This document shows, piece after piece, positions 1 through 6,947 of a DNA stretch of 8,965 nucleotides; position 1 is the first letter of the stretch, and each line of letters begins with the position of its first letter. A model generated the notes under the pieces. It made no database searches. It was not told the origin of the DNA and saw only the letters and a program-made list of their open reading frames with translations. Source of the DNA: Croceibacterium_A sp966112795 (GTDB lineage Bacteria > Pseudomonadota > Alphaproteobacteria > Sphingomonadales > Sphingomonadaceae); the NCBI GenBank assembly GCA_966112795.1, contig CBHWED010000138.1:1-8965 (forward strand). Direction: 5' to 3'. A program made the translations under genes and the position numbers.

Positions 1-1122
1 ATGAAACTGGCCATGCGTCTGCCCGAGAAGGGCCAGCGGGCGGTCAACGACAGCGACCCGCGCGACCAGGAAACCACCGAGGTGATCGACCTCGCCAGCC
101 GCACCGCCTACCCGGTGGTGGCGCAGCGCAAGGGCCGTTCGGACGCGCTGGGCCTCGCCGCCGGCGTGGGCTTCGTCGCGCTGCTCGGCGCGGCCACGCT
201 GTGGGGCCTCAACGCCTCGCGCATGGCCGAGCCCGAGCAAGCCGTGCCGGTCCCCGCCGCGCCCAATGGCGCGTTTGTCCCGGCGGCCCCGGTGCCGGGC
301 GAGCAGGTGCCGATGGTCAATGCCGTCCCCGGCGCGCCGGTCGCCGATCCGGCGCCCTCGCCGGTGCTCGCCGCGCCGCCGATGCTGGCGCCGGTGCCGG
401 CCACCAATCCCTATGCCTCGCCGACGATGGTGTTCGACGCCAGCGAGCTGCCGCTCCCGGCGGCGGTCGCCGCGATCGCCAACGAGGCGGCGGCAGCCAA
501 CCAGCAGTCGGGCAACGCGGCCAGCGATTTCGCCGCGCGCGTCGGCGGCGTCGGCGGCGCTCCGGCGGCCGCGCGCAGCGACATCGATCCCAAGACCACG
601 ATCACCCAGGGCACGATGATCCCCGCGGTGCTCGAGACCGCGATCAACACCGATGTCCCGGGCTTCGTCCGCGCCGTGGTCAGCCAGGACGTGCGCAGCT
701 TCGACGGCACGCGCGTGCTGGTGCCGAAAAGCTCGCGCCTGATCGGACAGTACCAGTCGGGCCTGCAGGCCGGGCAGAAGCGCGCCTATGTGATCTGGAC
801 GCGGCTGATCCGCCCCGACGGCGTCTCGGTCGCGCTGGCTTCGCCGGGCACCGGCTTCGACGGCAGCGGCGGGCTTCCGGGCAAGGTCGACACGCACTTC
901 TTCCAGCGCTTCGGCTCGGCGCTGCTGCTGTCGGTGATCGGCGGGCTCGCCACCGCAGGCTCGAGCGGCACCCAGTACGTGCTCAGTGGCGGGCAGACCG
1001 CGGCCTCGACCGCGCTGCAGCAGAACGGCCAGATCGGCCCGACGATCCGCGTGCGCATGGGCGAGCCGATCCGCGTGTTCACCGCGCGCGACCTCGACTT
1101 CAGCCAGGCGCCGCAGCTCTAG
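1..1122 (+). CDS. virB10: VirB10/TrbI-family type IV secretion scaffold protein
   Basis: VirB10 spans the cell envelope: it is anchored in the inner membrane, crosses the periplasm and forms part of the outer-membrane core complex, passing energy state from the ATPases to the pore. What is seen in the 373 residues: a short charged cytoplasmic N-terminus (1-48), one hydrophobic membrane segment (about 49-70), a Pro/Ala-rich periplasmic stretch (about 80-155), then the conserved TrbI/VirB10 beta-barrel domain (about 200-366). That domain has GTMIPAVLETAI (204-215), a VPKSSRLIGQY block (241-251), VDTHFFQRFG (296-305) followed by a hydrophobic antenna-like segment (306-320), and the closing IRVFTARDLDF (357-367). 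The C-terminus is complete. The ATG is the first base of the window, so the true start could lie upstream; a second in-frame ATG is at codon 5. virB11 follows after 7 bases, so the two are surely one operon whose earlier genes lie to the left. Confidence 0.93.
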   Translation: MKLAMRLPEKGQRAVNDSDPRDQETTEVIDLASRTAYPVVAQRKGRSDALGLAAGVGFVALLGAATLWGLNASRMAEPEQAVPVPAAPNGAFVPAAPVPGEQVPMVNAVPGAPVADPAPSPVLAAPPMLAPVPATNPYASPTMVFDASELPLPAAVAAIANEAAAANQQSGNAASDFAARVGGVGGAPAAARSDIDPKTTITQGTMIPAVLETAINTDVPGFVRAVVSQDVRSFDGTRVLVPKSSRLIGQYQSGLQAGQKRAYVIWTRLIRPDGVSVALASPGTGFDGSGGLPGKVDTHFFQRFGSALLLSVIGGLATAGSSGTQYVLSGGQTAASTALQQNGQIGPTIRVRMGEPIRVFTARDLDFSQAPQL

Positions 1123-1129
1123 GGCTACG

Positions 1130-2170
1130 ATGAGCGCCGAGATCCACCAGTTGCCTTCCGGCTCCGACGGGCGCGACGAACCTGCCGACCCGATGCCGCG
1201 CGTCGCCAGCGGCAGCGTCTATCTCGACGCCTACCTGGCGCCGTTCCGCAAGTGGCTCGAGCGCGACACGGTGACCGAGATCATCGTCAACCGCCCGGGC
1301 GAGATCTGGATCGAGGACGCCGATCATCCGGGGATGCAGCGCGTGAAGGCGCCGCAGATCGACGACAAGCTGGTCCAGCGGCTCGCCGAGCAGGTCGCCC
1401 GCGTCAGCCACCAGGGCATCAACCGCGAGCACCCGCTGCTCGGCGCGACCTTGCCGGCCCAGGAAGGCACCGAAGGCGCACGTATCCAGTTCTGCGGACC
1501 GCCGGCGACGCGCAAGCACTGGGCGATGGCGATCCGCCGCCACCGCCGCCTCGACTTGCCGCTCGACGCCTACGACGCCGGCCCGCTGCGGCCGCCGCAC
1601 GAGACCGAGATGCCCGATCCCGCCGAGGAGCCGATCGCGTTCCTCCGCGCGGCCATCGCGGCGCGCAAGACGATCCTCATCTCCGGCGGCACGTCGACCG
1701 GCAAGACCACCTTCCTCAACGCGATGCTCGGCGAGATTCCCTCCGAGGAGCGCGTGGTGCTGGTCGAGGACACGCCCGAGCTCAAGCTGCCGGGTGCCAA
1801 CGGCGTCGGCCTCGTCGCGGTCAAGGGCGAGCTCGGCGAGGCCAAGGTCACTTCGAACGAGCTGCTGCAATCCGCGCTGCGCCTGCGGCCCGACCGGATC
1901 GTGCTCGGCGAGCTGCGCGGGGCCGAAAGCGTCTCGTTCCTGCGCGCGATCAACACCGGCCACCCTGGCAGCTTCTCGACGATCCACGCGAACTCGCTGC
2001 GCGGCGCGCTCGAGCAGCTCGCGCTGATGGTCATGCAGACCGGCATCGGCCTGACCCGCAACGACACGATCGCTTATGCCGCCTCGGTCATCGACGTGAT
2101 CGTCCAGCTCGACCGCAGTGCCGGCAAGCGCGGCATCAGCGCGATCGCGCGCAGCGCGGAACTCCTGTGA
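1130..2170 (+). CDS. virB11: VirB11-family type IV secretion ATPase
   Basis: VirB11 is a hexameric cytoplasmic traffic ATPase at the inner-membrane base of type IV secretion systems; it powers pilus assembly and substrate transfer. The 346-residue product has the family's usual length and two domains: an N-terminal domain (about 20-150, including an EIIVNRPGEIWIE strand pattern) and a RecA-like C-terminal domain. Visible motifs are Walker A GGTSTGKTT (186-194), the Asp box EDTPEL (213-218), the Walker-B-region VLGELRG (258-264) and the His box GHPGSFSTIHAN (277-288), all intact. The start at 1130 is chosen because an AGGG Shine-Dalgarno overlaps the virB10 stop codon 5 bases upstream and because the protein resembles VirB11 only from this methionine on; an upstream in-frame ATG at 986 lies inside virB10. 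It appears to be the last gene of the secretion operon; no virD4 or relaxase gene follows within the window. Confidence 0.94.
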   Translation: MSAEIHQLPSGSDGRDEPADPMPRVASGSVYLDAYLAPFRKWLERDTVTEIIVNRPGEIWIEDADHPGMQRVKAPQIDDKLVQRLAEQVARVSHQGINREHPLLGATLPAQEGTEGARIQFCGPPATRKHWAMAIRRHRRLDLPLDAYDAGPLRPPHETEMPDPAEEPIAFLRAAIAARKTILISGGTSTGKTTFLNAMLGEIPSEERVVLVEDTPELKLPGANGVGLVAVKGELGEAKVTSNELLQSALRLRPDRIVLGELRGAESVSFLRAINTGHPGSFSTIHANSLRGALEQLALMVMQTGIGLTRNDTIAYAASVIDVIVQLDRSAGKRGISAIARSAELL

Positions 2171-2187
2171 GCGTTTTGCTTTGCCGC

Positions 2188-2209
2188 TCTGTAACAAAAG
2201 CGTAACAGA
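2188..2209 (+). promoter_or_regulatory. Candidate PHO box / palindromic operator upstream of ppk1
   Basis: CTGTAAC-AAAA-GCGTAAC (2189-2206) is two 7-base repeats separated by four A residues, with GTAAC recurring exactly 11 bases apart. This is the geometry of PhoB sites (consensus CTGTCAT-N4-CTGTCAT), although the match to the individual bases is partial, 5 of 7 and 3 of 7. The same stretch also reads as an inverted repeat, TCTGTAAC-N6-GTAACAGA, with 7 of 8 arm positions symmetric, so a dimeric repressor site is an alternative. It lies 43 bases before the ppk1 start codon. I see no convincing -10 hexamer downstream. PhoB control of ppk is known in several proteobacteria; its use here is inference. 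Confidence 0.45.
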
Positions 2210-2251
2210 ACTCCCGCAAGTGACCCCCATCCAGCGATCGCACAGGACGCG

Positions 2252-4402
2252 ATGAGCAGCGTTGCGCCCTCCCCCGTGACTTCCGACCGGCCCAACCCGG
2301 AGGAGCGCTATTTCAACCGCGAGCTGAGCTGGCTCTCGTTCAACGAGCGCGTGCTCGCCGAGGCGTCCAATCCCGCCTACCCGCTGCTCGAGCGGCTGCG
2401 CTTCCTGTCGATCTCGGGCAGCAACCTCGACGAGTTCATGATGATCCGCGTCGCCGGGCTCGCCGGGCAGGTCCGCAGCGGCGTCGGCAACGTCTCGCTC
2501 GACGGCAAGACGCCCTCGCAGCAGCTTGCCGCGATCAACACCAAGGTGCGCGAGCTCGAGGACGCGCAGGAGCGCATCCTCGCCGACTTGCGCCGGCTGC
2601 TCGCCGCCGAAGGCATCCACTTCGCCAGCTACGAGCGGATCGACGCCGCGGCCGAACGCTGGCTGCGGGAGTACTTTCTCGATCACATCCTGCCGGTCAT
2701 CACGCCGCAGGCGATCGATCCGGCGCACCCGTTCCCGTTCGTCTCGAACAAGGGCATCGGCGCGCTGTTCAACCTCACGCGGCTCAGCGACCAGAGCCGG
2801 CTGCTCGAGATGGTGCTGATCCCGAGCGCCATTCCGCGGTTCGTGCGGGTGCCCGGCGACGAGGCGACCTTCATCGCCGTCGAGCAGCTCATCTGCAAGT
2901 TCGCCGACCTGCTGTTCCCGGGCTTCAGGGTCGACGGCGACGGCGTGTTCCGCGTGCTGCGCGACAGCGACATCGAGGTCGAGGAAGAGGCCGAGGACCT
3001 CGTCCGCTTCTTCCGCACCGCGATCCAGCGCCGCCGCCGCGGGCGCGTGATCATGCTCGAGCTCGACGAGGAGTTCGATCCCGCGGCCGAGCTCCTGCTG
3101 CGCGAGCAGCTCGGCCTCGAGCAGGCGATCGTGACCAAGAACGGCGGCATGCTCGGCCTCGCCGCGCTGTCGGAGATCGTCGGCGAGGACCGGCCCGATC
3201 TGAAGTTCGCGCCCTACAACCCGCGCTACCCCGAGCGCGTGCTCGAGCACGACGGCGACTGCTTCGCGGCGATCCGCGAGAAGGACATCGTCATCCACCA
3301 CCCCTACGAGAGCTTCGAGGTGGTGGTCGATTTCCTGCGCCAGGCGGCGGCCGATCCGGCGGTGATCTCGATCAAGCAGACGCTCTACCGCGCGGGCAAC
3401 CAGTCGCCGGTGATCGCCGCGCTGATCGAGGCGGCGGAGGCCGGCAAGTCGGTCACCGCCGTGGTCGAGCTCAAGGCCCGCTTCGACGAGGAGCAGAACC
3501 TCAAGTGGGCCGACCAGCTCGAGCGCGCCGGGGTGCAGGTGATCTACGGCTTCGTCGACTGGAAGACCCACGCCAAGGTCTCGATGGTCGTGCGCCGCGA
3601 GGAAGACGGCTACAAGACCTACTGCCATTTCGGCACCGGCAACTACCATCCGGTCACCGCGAAGATCTACACCGACCTCAGCTTCTTCACGGCCAACCCC
3701 AAGCTCGGGCGCGACGCGGCCAAGCTGTTCAACTTCGTCACCGGCTACGTCGAGCCGCAGGGCCTCGAGATGCTCGCGATCTCGCCGCTCAACTTGCGCG
3801 AGACGCTCTACGAGCAGATCGACCACGAGATCGACAATGCCCGCAAGGGGCGTCCGGCGGCGATCTGGGCCAAGCTCAACGCGCTGACCGAGAAGGGCAT
3901 GATCGACCGGCTCTACGAAGCGAGCCAGGCCGGGGTGCAGATCGTGCTCGTGATCCGCGGCATCTGCTGCCTCAGGCCCGGGATCCCCGGGCTGTCGGAC
4001 AACATCAGCGTCAAGTCGATCCTCGGCCGCTTCCTCGAGCACAGCCGCATCTGGGCGTTCGGCAACGGCTACGCGCTGCCGAGCGGCAAGGCGCGGCTCT
4101 ATATCGCCAGCGCCGACGCAATGAGCCGCAGCCTCAACCGGCGCGTCGAGACGCTCGTGCCGATCCGCAACGAGACGGTCCACGACCAGGTGCTCGAGCA
4201 GGTCCTGCTCGCCAACCTGCTCGACACCGAGCAGTCGTGGCTGCTCGACGGCGAGGACGGCACCTACGAGCGCGTCGAGGCCGACGGTGAGGGGTTCAAC
4301 TGCCACGACTACTTCATGACCAACCCGTCGCTTTCGGGCCGGGGTGAGGCGCTCGACGAAAGCCGGGTGCCCAAGCTGACGCTGCGCAAAGGCGCGGCCT
4401 GA
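2252..4402 (+). CDS. ppk1: Polyphosphate kinase 1 (RNA degradosome polyphosphate kinase family)
   Basis: PPK1 reversibly moves the gamma-phosphate of ATP onto a growing polyphosphate chain through a phosphohistidine intermediate (EC 2.7.4.1), at the inner face of the membrane or in granules. The 716 residues match the family's size (E. coli about 688). The order is an N-terminal domain (about 16-120, opening YFNRELSWLSFNERVL and SGSNLDEFMMIRVAGL), a head domain (about 120-320), and C1 and C2 phospholipase-D-like catalytic domains (about 320-500 and 505-695). Key residues line up with E. coli at a constant offset of five: Arg380 and Arg410 (E. coli Arg375, Arg405), phosphorylated His440 in THAKV (E. 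coli His435), His459 in CHFGTGNYH, and His597 in LEHSRIW (E. coli His592). No catalytic residue is missing. The ATG at 2252 has a close AGGA (2244-2247). The stop overlaps the ppx start as TGATG, implying coupled translation. A possible PHO box lies upstream. Confidence 0.97.
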   Translation: MSSVAPSPVTSDRPNPEERYFNRELSWLSFNERVLAEASNPAYPLLERLRFLSISGSNLDEFMMIRVAGLAGQVRSGVGNVSLDGKTPSQQLAAINTKVRELEDAQERILADLRRLLAAEGIHFASYERIDAAAERWLREYFLDHILPVITPQAIDPAHPFPFVSNKGIGALFNLTRLSDQSRLLEMVLIPSAIPRFVRVPGDEATFIAVEQLICKFADLLFPGFRVDGDGVFRVLRDSDIEVEEEAEDLVRFFRTAIQRRRRGRVIMLELDEEFDPAAELLLREQLGLEQAIVTKNGGMLGLAALSEIVGEDRPDLKFAPYNPRYPERVLEHDGDCFAAIREKDIVIHHPYESFEVVVDFLRQAAADPAVISIKQTLYRAGNQSPVIAALIEAAEAGKSVTAVVELKARFDEEQNLKWADQLERAGVQVIYGFVDWKTHAKVSMVVRREEDGYKTYCHFGTGNYHPVTAKIYTDLSFFTANPKLGRDAAKLFNFVTGYVEPQGLEMLAISPLNLRETLYEQIDHEIDNARKGRPAAIWAKLNALTEKGMIDRLYEASQAGVQIVLVIRGICCLRPGIPGLSDNISVKSILGRFLEHSRIWAFGNGYALPSGKARLYIASADAMSRSLNRRVETLVPIRNETVHDQVLEQVLLANLLDTEQSWLLDGEDGTYERVEADGEGFNCHDYFMTNPSLSGRGEALDESRVPKLTLRKGAA

Positions 4403-5916
4403 TGCCCGCTCCGGCCGCCCGCAGGGTGCAAGCCGAGGGGAGTCGCCCCGACCGCGCGGTGATCGACATCGGTTCGAACACCGTGCGCATGGTCGTCTAT
4501 CGCGGCTCGCAGCGCGCCCCCGAGGTGTGGCTCAACGAACGCGTCAGCGCGCGGCTCGGGCGCGACCTCGCTTCGACCGGGCGGATGCCCCAGAAGTCGA
4601 TGGACGACACGCTGGCGGCGCTGGCCCGCTACGCCACGATCCTGCGCGACCTCGGCATCGACGACATCCAGACCGTCGCCACGGCCGCGGTGCGCGACGC
4701 CGCCAACGGCCCGGAGTTCCTCGACCGCGTGCGCGCGCTCGGCCTCTCGCCGCGCCTGCTCACCGGCGAGGAGGAGGCAGGCGCCTCGGCCTTCGGCGTG
4801 ATCGGCGCTTTCCCGGGTGCCCGCGGCACGGTGGCCGACCTCGGCGGCGGCAGCCTCGAGCTGGTCATGATCGAGAACGGCGATTGCCACGACGGGGTCA
4901 GCCTCCCGCTCGGCACGCTGCGCCTGCCGGCGCTGCGCGAGAAAGGTCCGGCCGCCTTTCGCAAGGCGGTCGAGCGCGAGATGGCCCGCGCCGGCTGGGC
5001 CGCCGCGCATCCCGGACCGCTGTACATGGTCGGCGGGACCTGGCGCGCGCTGGCGGCCTACGCGCTGCGCAGCAGCGACCACCCGCTGACCGACCCGCAC
5101 GCGTTCGCAATGACCGTCGACGAAGTCGACAAGATCGCGCGCAAGGTCGCGCGGCTCGATCCGGCGGTGCTGGCGCCGATTCCGGGGATCTCGGCCTTGC
5201 GCGCCGGCGGGCTGCCCAACGCTGCGGCGATGCTGCGGATCATGCTCGAGGAGCTCGAGCCCGAAGGCGTGGTGTTCTCGTCGTGGGGCTTGCGCGAAGG
5301 GCTGCTGTTCCAGCGGCTGAGCGCCGCCGCACGCAAGCAGGACCCGCTGCTCGCCGGGGTGACCCAGTTCGCCGCCCCGCGCGGCGGCTCGGCGACGGCC
5401 GCGGCGCTGATCGCGGCGTGGACCGCCGACATCGCGCGCGGCGAGGGCAAGCGCAGCGAGCGGCTGCGGCTGGCGGCGACGATCCTGGCGATGGCCTCGG
5501 CCCAGGTCGAGCCGAACTGGCGCGCGCGCCACGCGTTCGAATGGGCGATGGACAAGCGCTGGCTCGGGGTCGACCCGGAAGGCCGCGCGCGTATCGCCGC
5601 GGCGCTGCTCGCCGCCTGCGGCAAGATTGCTCCCCCGCCCGAGCTCGAGCGCCTGGCGAGCTGGGACGACCTGAGCCAGGCGGTGAGCTGGGGCCTTGCG
5701 ATTCGCCTGTGCCGCCGGCTTGGCGCCGGATCGCGCCAGTCGCTGATGGCCAGCGCGCTGACCCGCGACGACGGCCGCCTGATCCTGTGGATTGCCCCGA
5801 GCCACGCGCAGCTCGCCACCGATCCGGTCACGGGCGACCTCAAGGCGCTTGCGCAATGGCTTGGGCTCGATCCCGAGGTGCGCGTTTCCGCGAAAGGGGC
5901 ACCGGCCGCGCCATGA
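4402..5916 (+). CDS. ppx: Exopolyphosphatase, Ppx/GppA family
   Basis: PPX removes terminal phosphates from polyphosphate (EC 3.6.1.11); some family members also hydrolyse pppGpp, and sequence alone does not separate these here. The 504 residues are close to E. coli PPX (about 513). The ASKHA-fold signatures are clear: VIDIGSNTVRMVVY (20-33, first phosphate loop), TGEEEAG (121-127, catalytic glutamate region), VADLGGGSLELV (144-155, second phosphate loop) and VGGTWRALA (210-218). The remaining part, from about 310, is a helical C-terminal domain as in long PPX proteins; I do not see an obvious intact HD metal pair in it, but this was judged by eye. The ATG overlaps the ppk1 stop by one base, and an AAAGG lies 9 bases upstream (4388-4392). 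A kinase and phosphatase in one operon is the classic arrangement and sets polyphosphate turnover. Confidence 0.95.
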   Translation: MPAPAARRVQAEGSRPDRAVIDIGSNTVRMVVYRGSQRAPEVWLNERVSARLGRDLASTGRMPQKSMDDTLAALARYATILRDLGIDDIQTVATAAVRDAANGPEFLDRVRALGLSPRLLTGEEEAGASAFGVIGAFPGARGTVADLGGGSLELVMIENGDCHDGVSLPLGTLRLPALREKGPAAFRKAVEREMARAGWAAAHPGPLYMVGGTWRALAAYALRSSDHPLTDPHAFAMTVDEVDKIARKVARLDPAVLAPIPGISALRAGGLPNAAAMLRIMLEELEPEGVVFSSWGLREGLLFQRLSAAARKQDPLLAGVTQFAAPRGGSATAAALIAAWTADIARGEGKRSERLRLAATILAMASAQVEPNWRARHAFEWAMDKRWLGVDPEGRARIAAALLAACGKIAPPPELERLASWDDLSQAVSWGLAIRLCRRLGAGSRQSLMASALTRDDGRLILWIAPSHAQLATDPVTGDLKALAQWLGLDPEVRVSAKGAPAAP

Positions 5917-5931
5917 GCCGGACTTGCTATT

Positions 5932-5949
5932 CTGACATTTTTGTGACTT
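5932..5949. promoter_or_regulatory. Weak PHO-box-like direct repeat after ppx
   Basis: CTGACAT-TTTT-GTGACTT carries TGAC twice, 11 bases apart, with a four-T spacer. On the opposite strand it reads AAGTCAC-AAAA-ATGTCAG, where GTCA recurs at the 11-base PhoB period. The better match is therefore on the minus strand, which would point into ppx rather than toward the next gene. It sits 16 bases after the ppx stop and 71 before the next start codon. Chance occurrence is quite possible in a short gap; the call rests only on spacing and partial consensus. Confidence 0.25.
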
Positions 5950-5980
5950 CAGAAGCCTCCGGCTTGCTTTCCGGCAGCCA

Positions 5981-5998
5981 CGCGCAATCCTGTGCGCG
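5981..5998 (+). other. Small hairpin in the leader of the lysine-rich gene
   Basis: CGCGCA (5981-5986) and TGCGCG (5993-5998) are exact reverse complements with a 6-base loop. The hairpin ends 8 bases before the Shine-Dalgarno of the next gene. No T-run follows, so it is not a standard terminator for ppx; it may be a leader structure or chance. Confidence 0.3.
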
Positions 5999-6006
5999 GA
6001 CTTGAC

Positions 6007-6014
6007 GAGGGGAG
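6007..6014 (+). promoter_or_regulatory. Shine-Dalgarno of the lysine-rich small protein
   Basis: GAGGGGAG lies 5 bases before the ATG at 6020. It decides the start: the reading frame is open from a TTG at 6002, but that codon precedes this site and has no ribosome-binding sequence of its own. Confidence 0.75.
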
Positions 6015-6019
6015 TTGGG

Positions 6020-6295
6020 ATGGCCGGAGAACGCAAGACGACGACAGCCGCGAGAAGCAAGCCAGCGACGCCAGCGCCCGCCGACGAGCGGGACGGACTG
6101 GGCGTGGCGGACCTCGCCCGCGGGATTCTGTCGAAGGAGATTCGCCCGCGCGCCGGAGACGTACGCCGCTTGGCCGAAGCGGTGCTCGACGGGGGCGCGA
6201 AGCCGAAGAAGGCCAAGAAGAAGGCCGACAGCGGCAAGAAGAAGGACAAGAGCAAGAAGAAGCTCGCCAAGATACCCGGGCAATCGAACAACTAG
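6020..6295 (+). CDS. Small protein with lysine-rich C-terminal tail, function unknown
   Basis: I do not recognise a named family. The 91-residue product has three visible parts: a polar, Ala/Pro/Thr-rich N-terminus (1-25), a central stretch likely to form amphipathic helices (about 27-57, containing VADLARGILSKE and DVRRLAEAVLD), and a tail in which 14 of residues 61-84 are lysine, in KK and KKK runs separated by Ala, Asp, Ser and Gly. It ends KIPGQSNN. There is no signal peptide, membrane segment or cysteine, so a cytoplasmic basic protein is expected. It follows ppx by 103 bases in the same direction, with its own strong Shine-Dalgarno, and ends just before two hairpins. The composition resembles the basic tails of histone-H1-like bacterial proteins and could bind DNA, RNA or polyphosphate. 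Its place after ppk1-ppx makes polyphosphate binding attractive, but that is inference. Reality as a gene is well supported by the ribosome-binding site and the clean frame. Confidence 0.8.
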   Translation: MAGERKTTTAARSKPATPAPADERDGLGVADLARGILSKEIRPRAGDVRRLAEAVLDGGAKPKKAKKKADSGKKKDKSKKKLAKIPGQSNN

Positions 6296-6304
6296 CCCCG
6301 GGCC

Positions 6305-6323
6305 CTTCCGGGTCGCCCGGAAG
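6305..6323. terminator. Hairpin after the lysine-rich gene
   Basis: CTTCCGGG (6305-6312) and CCCGGAAG (6316-6323) form a perfect 8-bp stem with a 3-base TCG loop, starting 10 bases after the TAG of the small gene. No T-run follows on either strand. It lies in the convergent gap, so it could slow or end transcription from both sides, or protect 3' ends. Confidence 0.5.
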
Positions 6324-6331
6324 CACCTCAG

Positions 6332-6370
6332 CGCCACCGCCCGCCTCGCCCCCCGAGGCCGGCGGTGGCG
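6332..6370. terminator. Large convergent-gap stem-loop, probable terminator
   Basis: CGCCACCGCC (6332-6341) pairs exactly with GGCGGTGGCG (6361-6370). After one C-C mismatch, the inner stem GCCTCG (6343-6348) pairs with CGAGGC (6354-6359) around a CCCCC loop. The whole is a 16-pair stem. On the plus strand it is followed by GTTTCC, a weak T-run, which suits termination of the ppk1-ppx-small-gene side; it also lies just downstream of the minus-strand SnoaL-like gene, which ends at 6393. Confidence 0.6.
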
Positions 6371-6392
6371 GTTTCCTCGCTACCGGCCGTTC

Positions 6393-6947
6393 CTACCAAC
6401 CGTCGCGGGTCTGCTCGTCGAACGGCCGCGTGTCGGCCGGCGCGGATTTGTACGGCGGGCGCTGCGGCAAGGTCCGCTCGCCCTTCCACGGGATCTGGTC
6501 GACCGCGGTCCAGGCATTCACGTGCAGGCGGAAGAACTTCCACCGCCCGCCCCGCTTGACCAGCCGGTCGTCGCGCGTGCCGATGCCGAACACGAAGTTG
6601 GTGTTGTAGTCGGCGTTCCACTGCAGGATCTGGAAGAAGCAGCGCACACGCGCGCCTTCGGGCAGCGGGTCCATGATGAAGTGGTTCATCATGTGCTGGC
6701 GCCCGTACCACCAGTGCTGCCGGTCGTACCACAGCTTGCGCAAGTTCTCGCGGATCGCCGCGTGGCCCGAGACCTTGCCCTGCCACAAGTGATCGAACTC
6801 GGCGTCCTCGGCGAAAGTCGCGATCGCCTGCTCCTCGTCGGCGAGGTCGATGCCCCAGGCGTAGCGCGCGAACAGCTCCTCGATCTCGGCGCGATCCTCG
6901 GCCGGCATGATCTCGGGGACGCCATTCGGCCACGGGTTCTCGGACAT
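6393..6947 (-). CDS. SnoaL/NTF2-fold protein, possible cofactor-free lyase for lignin-derived dimers
   Basis: The 184-residue product has the features of the SnoaL-like branch of the NTF2 superfamily, a cone-shaped fold used by cofactor-free dehydratases, isomerases and lyases. Seen: an N-terminal helix pattern AEIEELFARYAWGID (20-34), then ATFAEDAEFDHLW (43-55), GHAAIRENLRKLWYD (61-75), RQHMMNHFIMD (83-93) and the strand-like KRGGRWKFFRLHV (131-143). Polar pocket candidates are Asp34, His53 and His85, chosen by family pattern only. It has no signal peptide and should be cytoplasmic. It is transcribed away from a lignostilbene-dioxygenase-like gene with 79 bases between. In sphingomonads, NTF2-like lyases (LdpA for diarylpropanes, PcfL for phenylcoumarans) release formaldehyde to make stilbenes that such dioxygenases cleave, so a similar role is a reasonable inference, not shown. 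The fold call is firm; the reaction is open. Confidence 0.85.
   Translation of the reverse strand: MSENPWPNGVPEIMPAEDRAEIEELFARYAWGIDLADEEQAIATFAEDAEFDHLWQGKVSGHAAIRENLRKLWYDRQHWWYGRQHMMNHFIMDPLPEGARVRCFFQILQWNADYNTNFVFGIGTRDDRLVKRGGRWKFFRLHVNAWTAVDQIPWKGERTLPQRPPYKSAPADTRPFDEQTRDGW

Noticed and set aside
201..1133. A 310-codon plus-strand frame inside virB10
   Set aside because: Very Arg/Ala/Gly-rich out-of-frame translation; the overlapping virB10 frame has clear family motifs.
1100..4306. A 1068-codon open frame on the minus strand across virB11 and ppk1
   Set aside because: It lies antisense to two certain genes with intact catalytic motifs, and its translation is low-complexity (Ala, Val, Glu, Asp, Arg, His). 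In GC-rich DNA, antisense frames lack stops because stop codons are AT-rich.
5959..5975. CCGG-CCGG pair as a rho-independent terminator for ppx
   Set aside because: Only four base pairs, self-complementary by chance in GC-rich DNA, and no T-run after it.
4309..6291. A 660-codon open frame on the minus strand across ppx and the small gene
   Set aside because: Same cause: it is the antisense shadow of ppx, with composition typical of an out-of-frame translation and no recognisable motif.
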